64,000 bases of DNA from Phymatolithon calcareum (lineage: Eukaryota; Rhodophyta; Florideophyceae; Hapalidiales): NCBI GenBank assembly GCA_977006965.1, contig OZ345365.1:2604001-2668000 (forward strand), read 5' to 3'. Below the pieces are notes generated by a model. The model was not told where the DNA came from. It made no database searches and worked only from the letters and a program-made list of their open reading frames with translations. The translations under genes were made by a program, and so were the position numbers. How positions within the stretch are numbered: the stretch's first letter is position 1; every line of letters begins with the position of its first letter. Shown here one piece after another: positions 22,600 to 31,949 of this stretch.

Positions 22600-23530
22600 C
22601 GACATCGCTAATGACTGTATTGGATCCGCAACCAGTGGCAGTGCCGAGCCAAGTCGTTCGACGCCGTCTCGAGGCGCAACCAGCGGCATTTGAGAAGCCG
22701 CCACGCGCTAAGGCGCTCCCGCGACAACATAAATCGCCCGACAGCGCCTGGGCGCCACAATCGGTGGCCGCCTGGAAGGAACCTTAGGCGCGTGACGACT
22801 GGTCCAAGGACGCCTTCCGGACGCTCTCCATGTGACCCTCTCAACATGTTGCGCCACGCGGCGCCGCGCTGCGACAGGCCGAGACTCTGTGCGTCACATT
22901 CACAGGCGCACAGACCCGGCGGCGGTTGAAAACGCAGCGCCACACAGCGCAGAGTCGAAAGCTTGCGCGACAGTCTCGCTGGCGCGCACAGTCGCCAGGA
23001 ACTGCTCCAGAGTCCGAGCCTCGTCGATCGAAATCCCTATATCAAGCAGGACGCCGAAGAAACCTTGATCTCCAGCACATGCAACGAAAGCTTGCAAACG
23101 CGTTCACACGGAGGTACGCACTTTGGAACGTGCCTGAACCGAGATGTGAACTGCGCGTAAGGCAGTGGACAGCGTGAGGAGCTTTCCCGCAAGGACTCGT
23201 GGGATATCTGATTTCTCGGCGGAGGTTAGACAGGTGAGCTTTTCGAGTTGGCAGCCCACGTTTTTTTTGTTGACCACCCACCCACCCTTCATAGTCATTT
23301 GTAGTAGTAGTGAAGCTATCGCACGGCTATAACTACGGTAATCCGGTTCCCCGGCAAGCGGTGCTTGTCCGGGAGGAGGTTCCTAATCACGACAGGACGG
23401 TGTCCAGTAACTCTAATAAGGAGAAGCGCGAAACTGTTCGCCTTCTCCGGGGAGCTAGAACGTTGGATGTCGTGAAAGAAAAGTTGCCAAAATTTCGGTT
23501 TTATGTTTCGAATAAAACCGCATATATATC
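22600..23530 (-). repeat. GC-rich family R, copy A
   Basis: Unknown repeat with coding character on the minus strand. Starting from the hairpin end (23.5 kb) it reads IKPKFWQLFFHDIQRSSSPEK, FALLLIRVTGHRP and RNLLPDKH. After a gap, 23097-22900 reads FVACAGDQGFFGVLLDIGIS and ETVAQAFDSALCGAAFSTAAG. Both peptides recur in copy B (28.83-29.69 kb, plus strand) and the first in copy C (62 kb, minus strand). No database family comes to mind. Stops separate the blocks, so it is either multi-exon or decayed. Confidence 0.55.
23496..23520. repeat. conserved hairpin of family R, copy A
   Basis: Stem CGGTTTTAT / ATAAAACCG with loop GTTTCGA, preceded by TTGCCAAAATTT. The same hairpin at the same place is seen in copy B (28832-28856) and, with different stem bases, in copy C (62687-62714). 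Confidence 0.75.
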
Positions 23531-23657
23531 TAAAGTCTGTAAAGCCAGGCGATCTCCAAGCCTCGCTATCACAATGATAAACTGTTTTCGAACAGCCTCA
23601 ATCGCTCACCATCTGCATGAGCGAGTTTTCCGCAATACAGAAAGAAAGAAAAATGCA

Positions 23658-24030
23658 CTCTCGGGGTGTGAATGTTCACAACACGCATTCGGGGTGTGAA
23701 TGTTCACAACACGCATTCGGGGTGTGAATGTTCACACCGCGCATTCCGGGTGTGAATGTTAACACCACGCATTCCGGGTGTGAATGTTCACAACACGCAT
23801 TCCGGGTGTGAATATTCACAGCATGCATTCCGGGTGTGAATGGTCACACCACGCATTCCGGGTGTGAATGTTCACAACACGCATTCCGGGTGTGAATATT
23901 CACAGCATGCATTCCGGGTGTGAATGGTCACACCACGCATTCCGGGTGTGAATGTTCACAACACGCATTTCGGGTGTGAATATTCACAGCATGCATTCCG
24001 GCAGTGAATGTTCACAATACGAATGCCGAC
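23658..24030. repeat. 28-bp palindromic minisatellite, block 4 (best array)
   Basis: Thirteen head-to-tail 28-bp units of the form TTCCGGGTGTGAATGTTCAC + AACACGCA. Three variants (ending AACACGCA, AGCATGCA and ACCACGCA) repeat in the same order, giving an 84-bp higher-order repeat from about the fifth unit on. Every unit centres on TGTGAAYRTTCACA or a one-base variant. The DIRS-like element starts eleven bases after it. Confidence 0.92.
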
Positions 24031-24040
24031 GGTGTATGTT

Positions 24041-24376
24041 GTCTTGTGTCAACGCGTTACATGGATGAAAAGCTATACCCAAAAGTAGGGAACATGCTGA
24101 CCGTCCCCGTGCTCAAAGAGGAGTCATCCGGATATGCATACACCACATATGCGAGCACGATACCAAACTAAGTAACACGATTACAAAAATGTGAGACTAA
24201 CTCCAATATTGGGAGCAGAAGGGTCTGATCGTGAATTACATGGCAAAGGCGCAGAGATTTCGTGGCAGCGGTGCAAAGAGCCACTATTTGATGGAGCCAG
24301 TTTGGCTCTGGCCTCAGCGGTACTTATGCGCCCATGCACATCTCTCCGGCCAGAATTCTGGGCAAGTTCATCCTTT
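24041..24376 (+). repeat. left 336-bp direct repeat of DIRS-like element
   Basis: Identical to 28059-28394 as far as I can compare, offset 4018 bp. It ends in CAAGTTCATCCTTT. It contains short ORFs that recur exactly in the right copy, so ATGs inside it (24191, 24231) are unlikely to be the gag start. Confidence 0.92.
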
Positions 24377-24434
24377 ACTCCACCAGTGGAGCAAAGGTGT
24401 TACGCTCATTTCCGAGTGGGAACGAATCAAGCCA

Positions 24435-25028
24435 ATGGCAAACAATCCGAACAATGCTTTCCAAGCTTCCACCATCCGCCCTGCTGAGGCGGAGGATTAT
24501 GGGAAAGTTGTTAACCACTTGTTGGCTAGCAGGCATGCTGGCCGCTCTCAAATTTGGCCTCGAAGTGAGCTGGTCCAGCCCCACGAGCCAAGTTATTTCA
24601 GGCCCGATACCAACTTGTATCGGGACACCCTTAAGAAGGACCGTCGCAATCGTAAAGAGCTCGAATATGTGCATTCCTCTGGGTCATGGATCGAGCAGGC
24701 TATTTGCGCATTTGAGTTATTCAAGAGCTCCGACGACCCCGCTGAGCAAGGACGTCTTCTCTCAATTGTCGAAAGGTCTATGCGGGCCGGCAAAGAAATT
24801 CTGGCTATGCGCACTTCTCACTTCCAGGCAATTCTTACCAAGGGACCCGCCATGGCTCGGCAGCTCGCCGACCTCGTGGAAGCCAAAGTTGAAGCCAAGC
24901 ACTCCCAAGTACAGTCTGACTCCTATGCTGCGGTCTACCAAGAGCTCTCTGCTAAATACGTCATCGAAGCTGCTAAAACAATTGCACGCGACCACAACTC
25001 AGCCCCCAACAAGGGGGCGGGCGAGTAA
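24435..25028 (+). CDS. DIRS-like ORF1 (Gag-like)
   Basis: Probable nucleocapsid-type protein. I choose the ATG at 24435 (MANNPNNAFQ), because the open frame upstream to 24231 lies in the terminal repeat. About 197 residues, mostly helical-looking and charged (RSELVQPHEP, IVERSMRAGKEILAMRTSHF, DLVEAKVEAKHSQVQSDSY). It has no zinc knuckle, as in many DIRS elements. Its TAA overlaps the ATG of ORF2 (TAATG), which suggests coupled re-initiation. Assignment is by position; the sequence itself is not diagnostic. Confidence 0.65.
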   Translation: MANNPNNAFQASTIRPAEAEDYGKVVNHLLASRHAGRSQIWPRSELVQPHEPSYFRPDTNLYRDTLKKDRRNRKELEYVHSSGSWIEQAICAFELFKSSDDPAEQGRLLSIVERSMRAGKEILAMRTSHFQAILTKGPAMARQLADLVEAKVEAKHSQVQSDSYAAVYQELSAKYVIEAAKTIARDHNSAPNKGAGE

Positions 25029-27058
25029 TGTCACCCAAAGCGCCTTCTCGCCCATTAACTTGGGGGAAAGCCCACTGGGCCAACACTCAACGGCACGCAG
25101 AGAACTGGGCTTCCGTAGGGGCCTCAGCGTTCATAATTCGATGTGTGATGTTTGGCGTCTGGGACCCACCATCCAAACCCTTCACCGCGGGGAGGGTGTT
25201 GCCTACAATTCCACAGACCGCGGAAGACATCCGATTTGGACAGGAAGAGCTGGAAGATGGATGTATACGTGGTACTTACCAGATGATCTCAAAGGAGTAT
25301 GCCTATTCAGAGGTGGGGAAGGGGAACTATATTTCTTCGGCGTTCGTGGATTGGACCAAACCCAAGGGAAGATTCATAATCAATTTGAAGCTCCAGTCCA
25401 CACACTGGGAGAAGCGCTCTGTCACAATGCAATCTCTCAGTTCCTTTGGGTCGAGCCTCCGCCAAGGGGATCACCTCTTGTCCTTCGACTGGAAGGATGG
25501 ATATCGGCATTTTCGTTTACACCCACGTATGTGGAATTGGTTCATATTCCAGTACAATGGATCATATTATCGTTGTATCGCTTTGCCCTTCGGATGGACA
25601 AGGTCTCCGTTTTGGTTTTGCCATATTTTGGCCCCTCTCACCCGATATATGCGATCCACTCTCCATTGCCGCGTCCTACAATGGATAGACGACTATTTGG
25701 TGGCACCGGGAGATGGAGACAGTGCGAGCACTCCTGCCGACTGTCTAAGAATCTCAAGGCTGTTGGACGGGCTATTCCCTACCCTTGGGCTCCAAAGGCA
25801 TCAGAAGAAGGGGGTTTGGGGATCAGGTACTACGAGACTAGAGCACCTCGGCATCATAATAGATACAGTCAAGTTCCGGTATTTTGTCACCCCAGAAAAG
25901 CTCGAAACACTTCACGGAAAGGCCATGAAACTACTTCGAACTTCTGCCAAGTCTCGGCGCTGGGTGCGAGAGTCATTGGTGAGGACCTTCACTGGAACGG
26001 CAATTTCACAACTCATTCCGATTCCACTCGCTCGGTTCTTTACGAGGGCCCTGTACGACGATCTATCAATCGCGCAACCGCGACGGGGACGATTCCCAGA
26101 ACAATGTGTACGACTAAGCAATGCGGGCATAAGGGACTTAAAAGCCTGGAGCTCGCTCACTGCAGGAGATGGAAGGCTTATATACGGAGGAAGAGAATCG
26201 TGGAACCTCCACACAGACGCCGCAGATGTTGGATACGGCGGCACCCTCGGTGCCGACATGCGCCCGGGATCTCCTGGAGACGTCAGCGTTCAGACTGTCT
26301 GGTCGCCCCTCCTTCGACTGAAGTCGATCACCTTCAGGGAGCTTGTAGCTGTAAGGTTGACTATGGAGAAGGAGCTCGTCCGGGCGAAACTCGATGGCTA
26401 TCATGGTCGACTGCTGCTACACGTAGACAACATGGCAGTGTTCCACATCGTGAACAATATGGTGTCAGCAAAGCCCGAACTGATGCAAGAGCTTCGAAAG
26501 CTTCACACTCTTTTGGAAGAGATGAAAATTACCATAAGAGCGGCATGGATTCCATCAGGGTTGAACAAGCATGCGGATCGCCTGAGCCGGGTATGGAATC
26601 CTCGGGACCTGGAAGCAACACCTTCGCTAATCGCCTCATTAGCTTCCTCTCTGAAACTACAGACAGTACGCAGATACTGGCCACTGAAAGACGCACCATT
26701 AGCCCGAGCCAAGGTACTACACGCGCAAATGCAAGAACATTGGGGGGATGGGATGGGCAGGCTTTGGAATCCACCACCGGGATTGATACAGCTAACGTTG
26801 TTGAAGATAGAGAACGAGAACGCCCACGGCGTTCTCATAGTGCCCCACTGGACCGGAGCGCCTTGGTACAATCAATTTCGGAGAATCTCGGTCGCATCCC
26901 GAGTGCTCCTCCCGGGCCAAGGCAAACTCTTCGCCTCAGGATTCGTCAACCCGGCGTGGGCTCTCGAGGTGGCAGCAGTAGGTCGGACGCACAACGTGCC
27001 GCCCGAAATGCTATCGCGGTTCGCCTCCCATCCACTTCTGGAGGGCGTGCAAGCCTGA
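25028..27058 (+). CDS. DIRS-like ORF2: reverse transcriptase-RNase H
   Basis: Copies the element RNA into DNA. The RT domain covers residues about 90-270: KPKGRFIINLK, LLSFDWKDGYRHFRL, ALPFGWTRSPFWF and the catalytic LQWIDDYLVAPG (WIDD near 219). RNase H follows with all four acidic residues (DAAD near 396, FRE near 437, HVDN near 467, NKHADRLSR near 517). The tail VLIVPHWTGAPWY is typical of DIRS-group polyproteins. 676 residues, uninterrupted. Its 3' end overlaps ORF3. Confidence 0.92.
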   Translation: MSPKAPSRPLTWGKAHWANTQRHAENWASVGASAFIIRCVMFGVWDPPSKPFTAGRVLPTIPQTAEDIRFGQEELEDGCIRGTYQMISKEYAYSEVGKGNYISSAFVDWTKPKGRFIINLKLQSTHWEKRSVTMQSLSSFGSSLRQGDHLLSFDWKDGYRHFRLHPRMWNWFIFQYNGSYYRCIALPFGWTRSPFWFCHILAPLTRYMRSTLHCRVLQWIDDYLVAPGDGDSASTPADCLRISRLLDGLFPTLGLQRHQKKGVWGSGTTRLEHLGIIIDTVKFRYFVTPEKLETLHGKAMKLLRTSAKSRRWVRESLVRTFTGTAISQLIPIPLARFFTRALYDDLSIAQPRRGRFPEQCVRLSNAGIRDLKAWSSLTAGDGRLIYGGRESWNLHTDAADVGYGGTLGADMRPGSPGDVSVQTVWSPLLRLKSITFRELVAVRLTMEKELVRAKLDGYHGRLLLHVDNMAVFHIVNNMVSAKPELMQELRKLHTLLEEMKITIRAAWIPSGLNKHADRLSRVWNPRDLEATPSLIASLASSLKLQTVRRYWPLKDAPLARAKVLHAQMQEHWGDGMGRLWNPPPGLIQLTLLKIENENAHGVLIVPHWTGAPWYNQFRRISVASRVLLPGQGKLFASGFVNPAWALEVAAVGRTHNVPPEMLSRFASHPLLEGVQA

Positions 27059-28029
27059 GACTGGCAGACAGCATTTTCAGTTCTACAACTGGAACATCGA
27101 AGAGCAGTCAATGGAAGAAATTTCTTCGTTTCTGCGATCAAGAAGGACATCCTGTACTCCCCACAACCAACGAAGTCATGCTGGCGTACGTCGGATTTCT
27201 TTTTGAGGAGGATAGCGTTCATTCCTCCTCTTTAGAGAACTATATCTCGGCCATTCGGACGAGACACCTAAGGGAAGGGTATGATGATCCATGCAGTGGA
27301 CAGCATATGCGCGACTTGATCCGTGCTTTCAAACGAGAAGACGATGCGCGCGGGGCTCTCACCGATGTCCGCGCGGCGATTCCGGCGAGTGTCATTGCAC
27401 GAATCCGCGTCTACGGTCTAGAGCAACCTATGGGTTCTATTCGACAGAGAAATGCAGCCCTTATTGAGTTCCAATATCTGTTTTCCTGGAGAGAATCCTC
27501 TGGGCGATCCGTTCAGATTCAGGATATCGACCTCGAGACATTCAGTTTCGAAGACGGCCGGTACCGGAGAATCGCTGCTAGACCAAGAACTCTCAAGGGG
27601 AGACCAGTCCGAGGGACCGCGCCCTCACAGCTGACGTGTCACCATTCATCCGACGAAGACCCACTTGCTCTGCAAGCGCTATACCATTCCACTAGAGCAG
27701 CACTCTCTCCTGGAGAGCTCTACTGGAGCCATGGGGGCGATGCTCCGACAGCTCAGATTGTCACAAGAGCTCTTCAGGCAATATTGTCCGAGCTCAATAT
27801 CATCCCGCCGCCCTTCTCATTTTATGCTTCACACAGCTTACGAAGTGGGAGCGTGACTGCACTAGTTCTTCTCGGGGTTCCTATACCCGTTATCGTCCGC
27901 CGAGGTCATTGGGCGGACGAGCGATTGGTTACAAATGTTTATTTTGACGGACGGTTAATTCTATCCTTGGAAATGGAGCAGTACTTCTGGTCGCTTCAAC
28001 CAAGATCTAAGCTCCCGCCCCCGCAATAG
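26593..28029 (+). CDS. DIRS-like ORF3: tyrosine recombinase
   Basis: Would integrate the circular cDNA by site-specific recombination. The C-terminal catalytic domain has the first arginine in FSWRESSGRSVQI, the H-x-x-R pair in YASHSLRSGSVTA, GHWADERLV and the nucleophilic tyrosine in TNVYFDGRLI. The N-terminal SAM-like domain lies around KSSQWKKFLRFCDQEGHPVL. I place the start at the ATG at 26593 (MESSGPGS); an ATG at 26545 is equally possible. Both overlap ORF2 in another frame. The frame is actually open back to 24334, see findings. Confidence 0.88.
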   Translation: MESSGPGSNTFANRLISFLSETTDSTQILATERRTISPSQGTTRANARTLGGWDGQALESTTGIDTANVVEDRERERPRRSHSAPLDRSALVQSISENLGRIPSAPPGPRQTLRLRIRQPGVGSRGGSSRSDAQRAARNAIAVRLPSTSGGRASLRLADSIFSSTTGTSKSSQWKKFLRFCDQEGHPVLPTTNEVMLAYVGFLFEEDSVHSSSLENYISAIRTRHLREGYDDPCSGQHMRDLIRAFKREDDARGALTDVRAAIPASVIARIRVYGLEQPMGSIRQRNAALIEFQYLFSWRESSGRSVQIQDIDLETFSFEDGRYRRIAARPRTLKGRPVRGTAPSQLTCHHSSDEDPLALQALYHSTRAALSPGELYWSHGGDAPTAQIVTRALQAILSELNIIPPPFSFYASHSLRSGSVTALVLLGVPIPVIVRRGHWADERLVTNVYFDGRLILSLEMEQYFWSLQPRSKLPPPQ

Positions 28030-28058
28030 ACTACGCAAAAGCTTCGCTTCGGGATTTC

Positions 28059-28394
28059 GTCTTGTGTCAACGCGTTACATGGATGAAAAGCTATACCCAA
28101 AAGTAGGGAACATGCTGACCGTCCCCGTGCTCAAAGAGGAGTCATCCGGATATGCATACACCACATATGCGAGCACGATACCAAACTAAGTAACACGATT
28201 ACAAAAATGTGAGACTAACTCCAATATTGGGAGCAGAAGGGTCTGATCGTGAATTACATGGCAAAGGCGCAGAGATTTCGTGGCAGCGGTGCAAAGAGCC
28301 ACTATTTGATGGAGCCAGTTTGGCTCTGGCCTCAGCGGTACTTATGCGCCCATGCACATCTCTCCGGCCAGAATTCTGGGCAAGTTCATCCTTT
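28059..28394 (+). repeat. right 336-bp direct repeat of DIRS-like element
   Basis: Second copy of 24041-24376. After its terminal CAAGTTCATCCTTT comes a 39-base spacer and then CAAGTTCATCCTTTACTT again (28431-28448), so this 14-mer occurs twice at the right end. Confidence 0.92.
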
Positions 28395-28559
28395 CCCAAC
28401 CCAGCCCCCCCTCGTTGACACTTTTCAAACAAGTTCATCCTTTACTTCAGGCGGACTTCGCATATTTCGAAGCTTAGTTTATAAATTTAGTTTATAATTT
28501 TAGTACTTCCGCCATTGGTTTGACAATGAAGCTACACTTCAGTAAAGCTTACATTTCTT

Positions 28560-28800
28560 TTCAACACTATTTATTTTGGCTGGTTTCTAGAATGATCTAT
28601 CAACTAGTTAATTACATTGCACAAAAGCGTTCACGTCGCACATCTGTGCTTCTTTCACAACCACTCCGTCTGTTCCGTTAGTGGTGGCCGAAAAATTCAA
28701 AAATTCGATCGCAGGAAAGTTTGCCATGTGCTATCCATTACGTTCGATAACATGAGCGCGGTCGAGACAAGTGCGGTGATAGCGATGCAGGCTTGGAGAC
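28560..28800 (+). repeat. A-type repeat fragment
   Basis: Similar to 12.0-12.19 kb (ACTAGTTAATTACATTGCAC, CGCACATCTG, then ACGTTCGATAACATGAGC). A solitary A segment without a following satellite. Confidence 0.55.
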
Positions 28801-28829
28801 TGCCTGACTTGACAGACTTGAAAAAGATC

Positions 28830-29690
28830 AGCGGTTTTACTGGAAACATAAAACCGAAATTTTGGCTACTTATCTTCCACGGCGTCAAACGGTCTAGCTC
28901 CCCAGAGACGGGGACCAGTGTCGCGCTTCTACTTATTAGAGTTGCCGGACACCGTCCTGCAACTCTTAGGAACCTCCTCCCGGAGAAGCACAGCGTGCCG
29001 GAGAACCGGATTGCCGTAGTTGTAGCCGTGCGATAGCTTCACTACTACTACAAAAGACCTTGAAGGGTGGATGGGTGGTCAACAAAAAAGACACGCGGGC
29101 TGCTAACTGGACAGTCTCTCCAGTTAACCTTCCGCAGGGAAATTAGATATCACACGAGTTCGACTTGTGCGACATCTGATTTCTGTCGAGAAGGTGTCTT
29201 CAGTTTTGAGGATTTCAATTGGCTTGCTGTTTGCAGTCTTGTCGGTGATCCTGCTGGACAGCAGGAGTACCAAAGAAGCTCTTTAACCTATTTACCGCCT
29301 TACGCGCGGTTCACATCTCGGTGAAGGCACGTTCCGAAATGCGTGCCTCCATGTGAACCCGTCTTCATGCTTTCGATGCGTGTGCTGGAGATGGAAGATT
29401 CTTTGGCGTCCTTCTTGATATAGGGACTTCCGTCCCCGAGGCTCGGACTCTGAAGCAGTTGCTGGCGACTGTACACCCGGGTGAGACTGTCGCGCAAGCT
29501 TTCGACACTGAGCCGCTTGGCGCCGCGTTTTCAACCGCCGCCGGTTGTGCGCGCCTGTGAATGTGACGCACAGAGTCTCTGCCAGTCGCACAGTAGCGCC
29601 GCGTGCCGCAACCCGGTGATAGGCTCTCATGGAAAGCATCCCGAAGACGTCCTTGGCCCGGTCATTGCTCGCGATGAAGATTCCCATCTC
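28830..29690 (+). repeat. GC-rich family R, copy B (inverted to copy A)
   Basis: Reverse orientation relative to copy A, so the two copies flank the palindromic array and the DIRS-like element as a long inverted repeat. Coding-like peptides on the plus strand are IKPKFWLLIFHGVKRSSSPE, VALLLIRVAGHRPATLRNLL (up to 29036) and, at 29369-29561, DACAGDGRFFGVLLDIGTS and ETVAQAFDTEPLGAAFSTAA. The hairpin sits at 28832-28856. Confidence 0.6.
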
Positions 29691-29834
29691 TCTGTTATTA
29701 ATTTGCGCTTGTAGTTAAGACAGAGATTCGTGGTGGTGACGACATTCGGAAATCTGTTCATTATTGAATAATCACGACACGTTTAAGTCGCGTGGGCGTA
29801 GCTGTTTATGAAATCAGTAGCGATTCACGAAACC

Positions 29835-30210
29835 CGTTAATGTTCACATTTTTCTGCACAGGTGTGAATGCTCACAATACCTTGTGGTCTATGAATGGTC
29901 AAAATTCTCCATATGGTTGTGAAAGTTCAGCCCACAGGCGATCGCCTACCTTGCTCATCATTGACTTGAACGATTGCACAACTTTTTCAGTCCACTGGTG
30001 CTGCTAATGAGAGAGGGGAGAGGGTCGCGGTCATGCCTCTTACCTGGTCTTGCGTGTTAGATTATTTTCCCTCTTGGTTCGATGATTGTTGCTCTGATTA
30101 TCCTTGGGTTACCATTCCTAATTATAACTCTCATCCGCTCAATGGGAAGGAGCTCGAACGAGAAGTGAATGTTCACAGCACACTGCTGGCAAGTGAATGC
30201 TCACAATACT
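29835..30210. repeat. palindromic minisatellite remnants, block 5
   Basis: Degenerate units such as ACAGGTGTGAATGCTCACAA, GTGAATGTTCACAGC and AGTGAATGCTCACAATAC spread over 370 bp, resembling block 2 in spacing. Confidence 0.6.
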
Positions 30211-30351
30211 CGCAGTGATGAAACCCCGAATCGGAATTTGATCAATGATCTCCGTAGCAGATTATCTGTAATCGAGAGGAAAACTGTGAAGTCAATCTTA
30301 CATTAATGGCAAGTCGAAATTCAGTTTGGCGTTGAACCCGCTAGCTTCAAG

Positions 30352-31550
30352 ATGTCAGAACTCATTCCGATTACTGATATTGTCAAAGTATCACTAAGTG
30401 ACTCCTCCCTGGCTAAGAAAAGTCTCGCCGGGCGACTTCTTCGAATTGCTGCAACAAAGCACGACATGCAAGATCCAGTTGAAGTTTCTCCTCAATCGTC
30501 GCAGCTGGTGTTAAACCTCCTCTACCAGTACGCGGGACTGCGGGACATGATGGAAGGGTCCATGGATAACTTAAAGTCTAGGTCTGCAGTTGCTGGCATA
30601 ATCGCTGGTTTGCGTTGGGTCTACAGGGAGAACGGTCACATTGATAGTTGGACAGCTTTCGAAAAAAAGACGGAACGAGAGCAGCGCACGGCAACCCCCT
30701 GGAGAAGAATATGTATATCTCAGAGTTCCGAAAAGTGCATGCGAAGAAAGTCGCAGAGGCAGGAAAAGTGTCGAGACCTGCGCCACCACTTACTGCAGAG
30801 CAAGTAATCGAGCACGCAAAATTATTTCTTATCCCGAGTAATGAAATGAAAACTATAGACAAGCGGGACATATTGCTTCATGCGTACTTCCTTACCGGAA
30901 TGAACTGCGGAATGCGCTACGACGAGCTGTCGAAGCTTCAGCTCAATCACGTGACGTGCACAAAGTATGGCGTTGAGTTCGGTATCTCAGAAAGGACAAA
31001 AAACTCCATTGGATATCGCAAATACCAGCTTCGTCCATGGCCAGGAAATGTGTTCTCAAAGTGCATATTGATGGATCCTTTCTTCGCATTTTCATTATGG
31101 TTATACACGCGTGGCGATACGGACGGGTATGTGTTTTGTAACGCACTGGGATCGGAATGCATTTGACTCATATATAACCAGGCGTGGCCCAGAAAGAACC
31201 TTATTGCGTTCATGCACGATAGGTTCAAGACTATTGGAATGGGGGAGGCAAATGCCCGCGCACATACTGGTCATAGTGCAAAAAGGGGTGGGGTTCAACT
31301 TCTTCGTTTTTTGGGATGCAAGGATGACTTCATTATGGAATGGTTCGGAATGACCGGCGAAGCAGCGTACATTCATTACACAGAGTGCTACAACGACCTG
31401 ACCGGAAAAGAAGTTCCTAACTTCGCCTCCATTCAAGATTTTAACTCCCATGCTAAGAGCAGGGTTGCCCTGGATCATCTTCAGGAAGAGGAAAGAAAAA
31501 CTCCTGTTCGGGACTGGTTAATGGAGAGGAAATGGAGCCTCCTAGAATAA
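30352..31550 (+). pseudogene. tyrosine recombinase, one frameshift and one in-frame stop
   Basis: Tyrosine recombinase unrelated in detail to the DIRS-like one. It may be Crypton-like or from a larger element. Frame 1 runs from ATG 30352 (MSELIPITDIV) to about 30660, then the sense continues in the -1 frame from the A7 run at 30662-30668 (KKDGTRAAHGNPLEKNMYI). Catalytic signature: LTGMNCGMRYDELSKLQL (first Arg), then, beyond an in-frame TGA at 31164-31166, AHTGHSAKRGGVQLLR (H-x-x-R) and AAYIHYTECYN (tyrosine). It ends in VRDWLMERKWSLLE. About 400 residues in all. Its 3' end is repeated in inverted orientation at 46.6-46.76 kb. Confidence 0.75.
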
Positions 31551-31605
31551 AGAATGAATTTAGTTTTGATTCGAGGTACAACTGAATAGCTTTAAATTTC
31601 TTGTG

Positions 31606-31905
31606 CATTGTTTAGATGACAAGTGGTGCACCACCACCTATGAAAATTGCGTTCGCCCCAAGCTGGTAGATCGCATATATGCTTGTGCAATGGGTATGGC
31701 CATTAACACCAATCCTATTACACACCAGAGTAATAAGCAAGATCTCGGGCATGAACGAATAGCAGCCCCAAATGCTGTACAAATTTCACTACATCAGCTG
31801 TATCAGAACAACGGAGTTGCAGAATCTCAGAATCCGATAGAGGCCCAATGTGGGGACGAAAAACTGAAAATAACGATTCGTCGCATATCTCATAAAAATA
31901 AATGA
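31606..31905 (+). other. conserved segment downstream of the recombinase
   Basis: Open frame reading DDKWCTTTYENCVRPKLVDR, ACAMGMA, LGHERIAAPNAVQISLHQLY and NNGVAESQN. The inverted copy at 46.37-46.57 kb keeps this frame apart from one TGA in place of the Trp codon. It starts right after TTTCTTGTGCATTGTTTAG, a possible 3' splice site, so it might be a last exon of the recombinase gene. I found no matching 5' site I trust. Confidence 0.45.
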
Positions 31906-31949
31906 AGCACATGAGTCAGCGGATGATAATCTCATGGATCGTTCGAAAT

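Larger units (their letters stand above)
24041..28394 (+). mobile_element. DIRS/Ngaro-like retrotransposon, intact
   Basis: Retrotransposon with reverse transcriptase, RNase H and a tyrosine recombinase instead of a DDE integrase. It is bounded by identical 336-bp direct repeats (24041-24376 and 28059-28394). All three ORFs are open. There is no methyltransferase domain, which favours a Ngaro/PAT-like rather than a DIRS1-like member, but I could not find the second repeat pair expected of split direct repeats. No target duplication is expected for recombinase-mediated insertion and none is seen. Confidence 0.85.

Noticed and set aside
23658-24030. CRISPR array
   Set aside because: Units are head-to-tail with no unique spacers, the repeats vary in a fixed higher-order pattern, no cas gene is present and the genome is eukaryotic.
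23658-24030. Resemblance of TGTGA-N4-TCACA to the bacterial CRP site
   Set aside because: The CRP site has a six-base spacer, and this is a eukaryotic satellite; the likeness is chance.
24334-26592. Upstream part of the 1231-codon open frame as a separate protein
   Set aside because: It overlaps the well-supported ORF1 and ORF2 in other frames, has no recognisable motif before the recombinase domain, and its composition is what a shifted frame of those genes would give.
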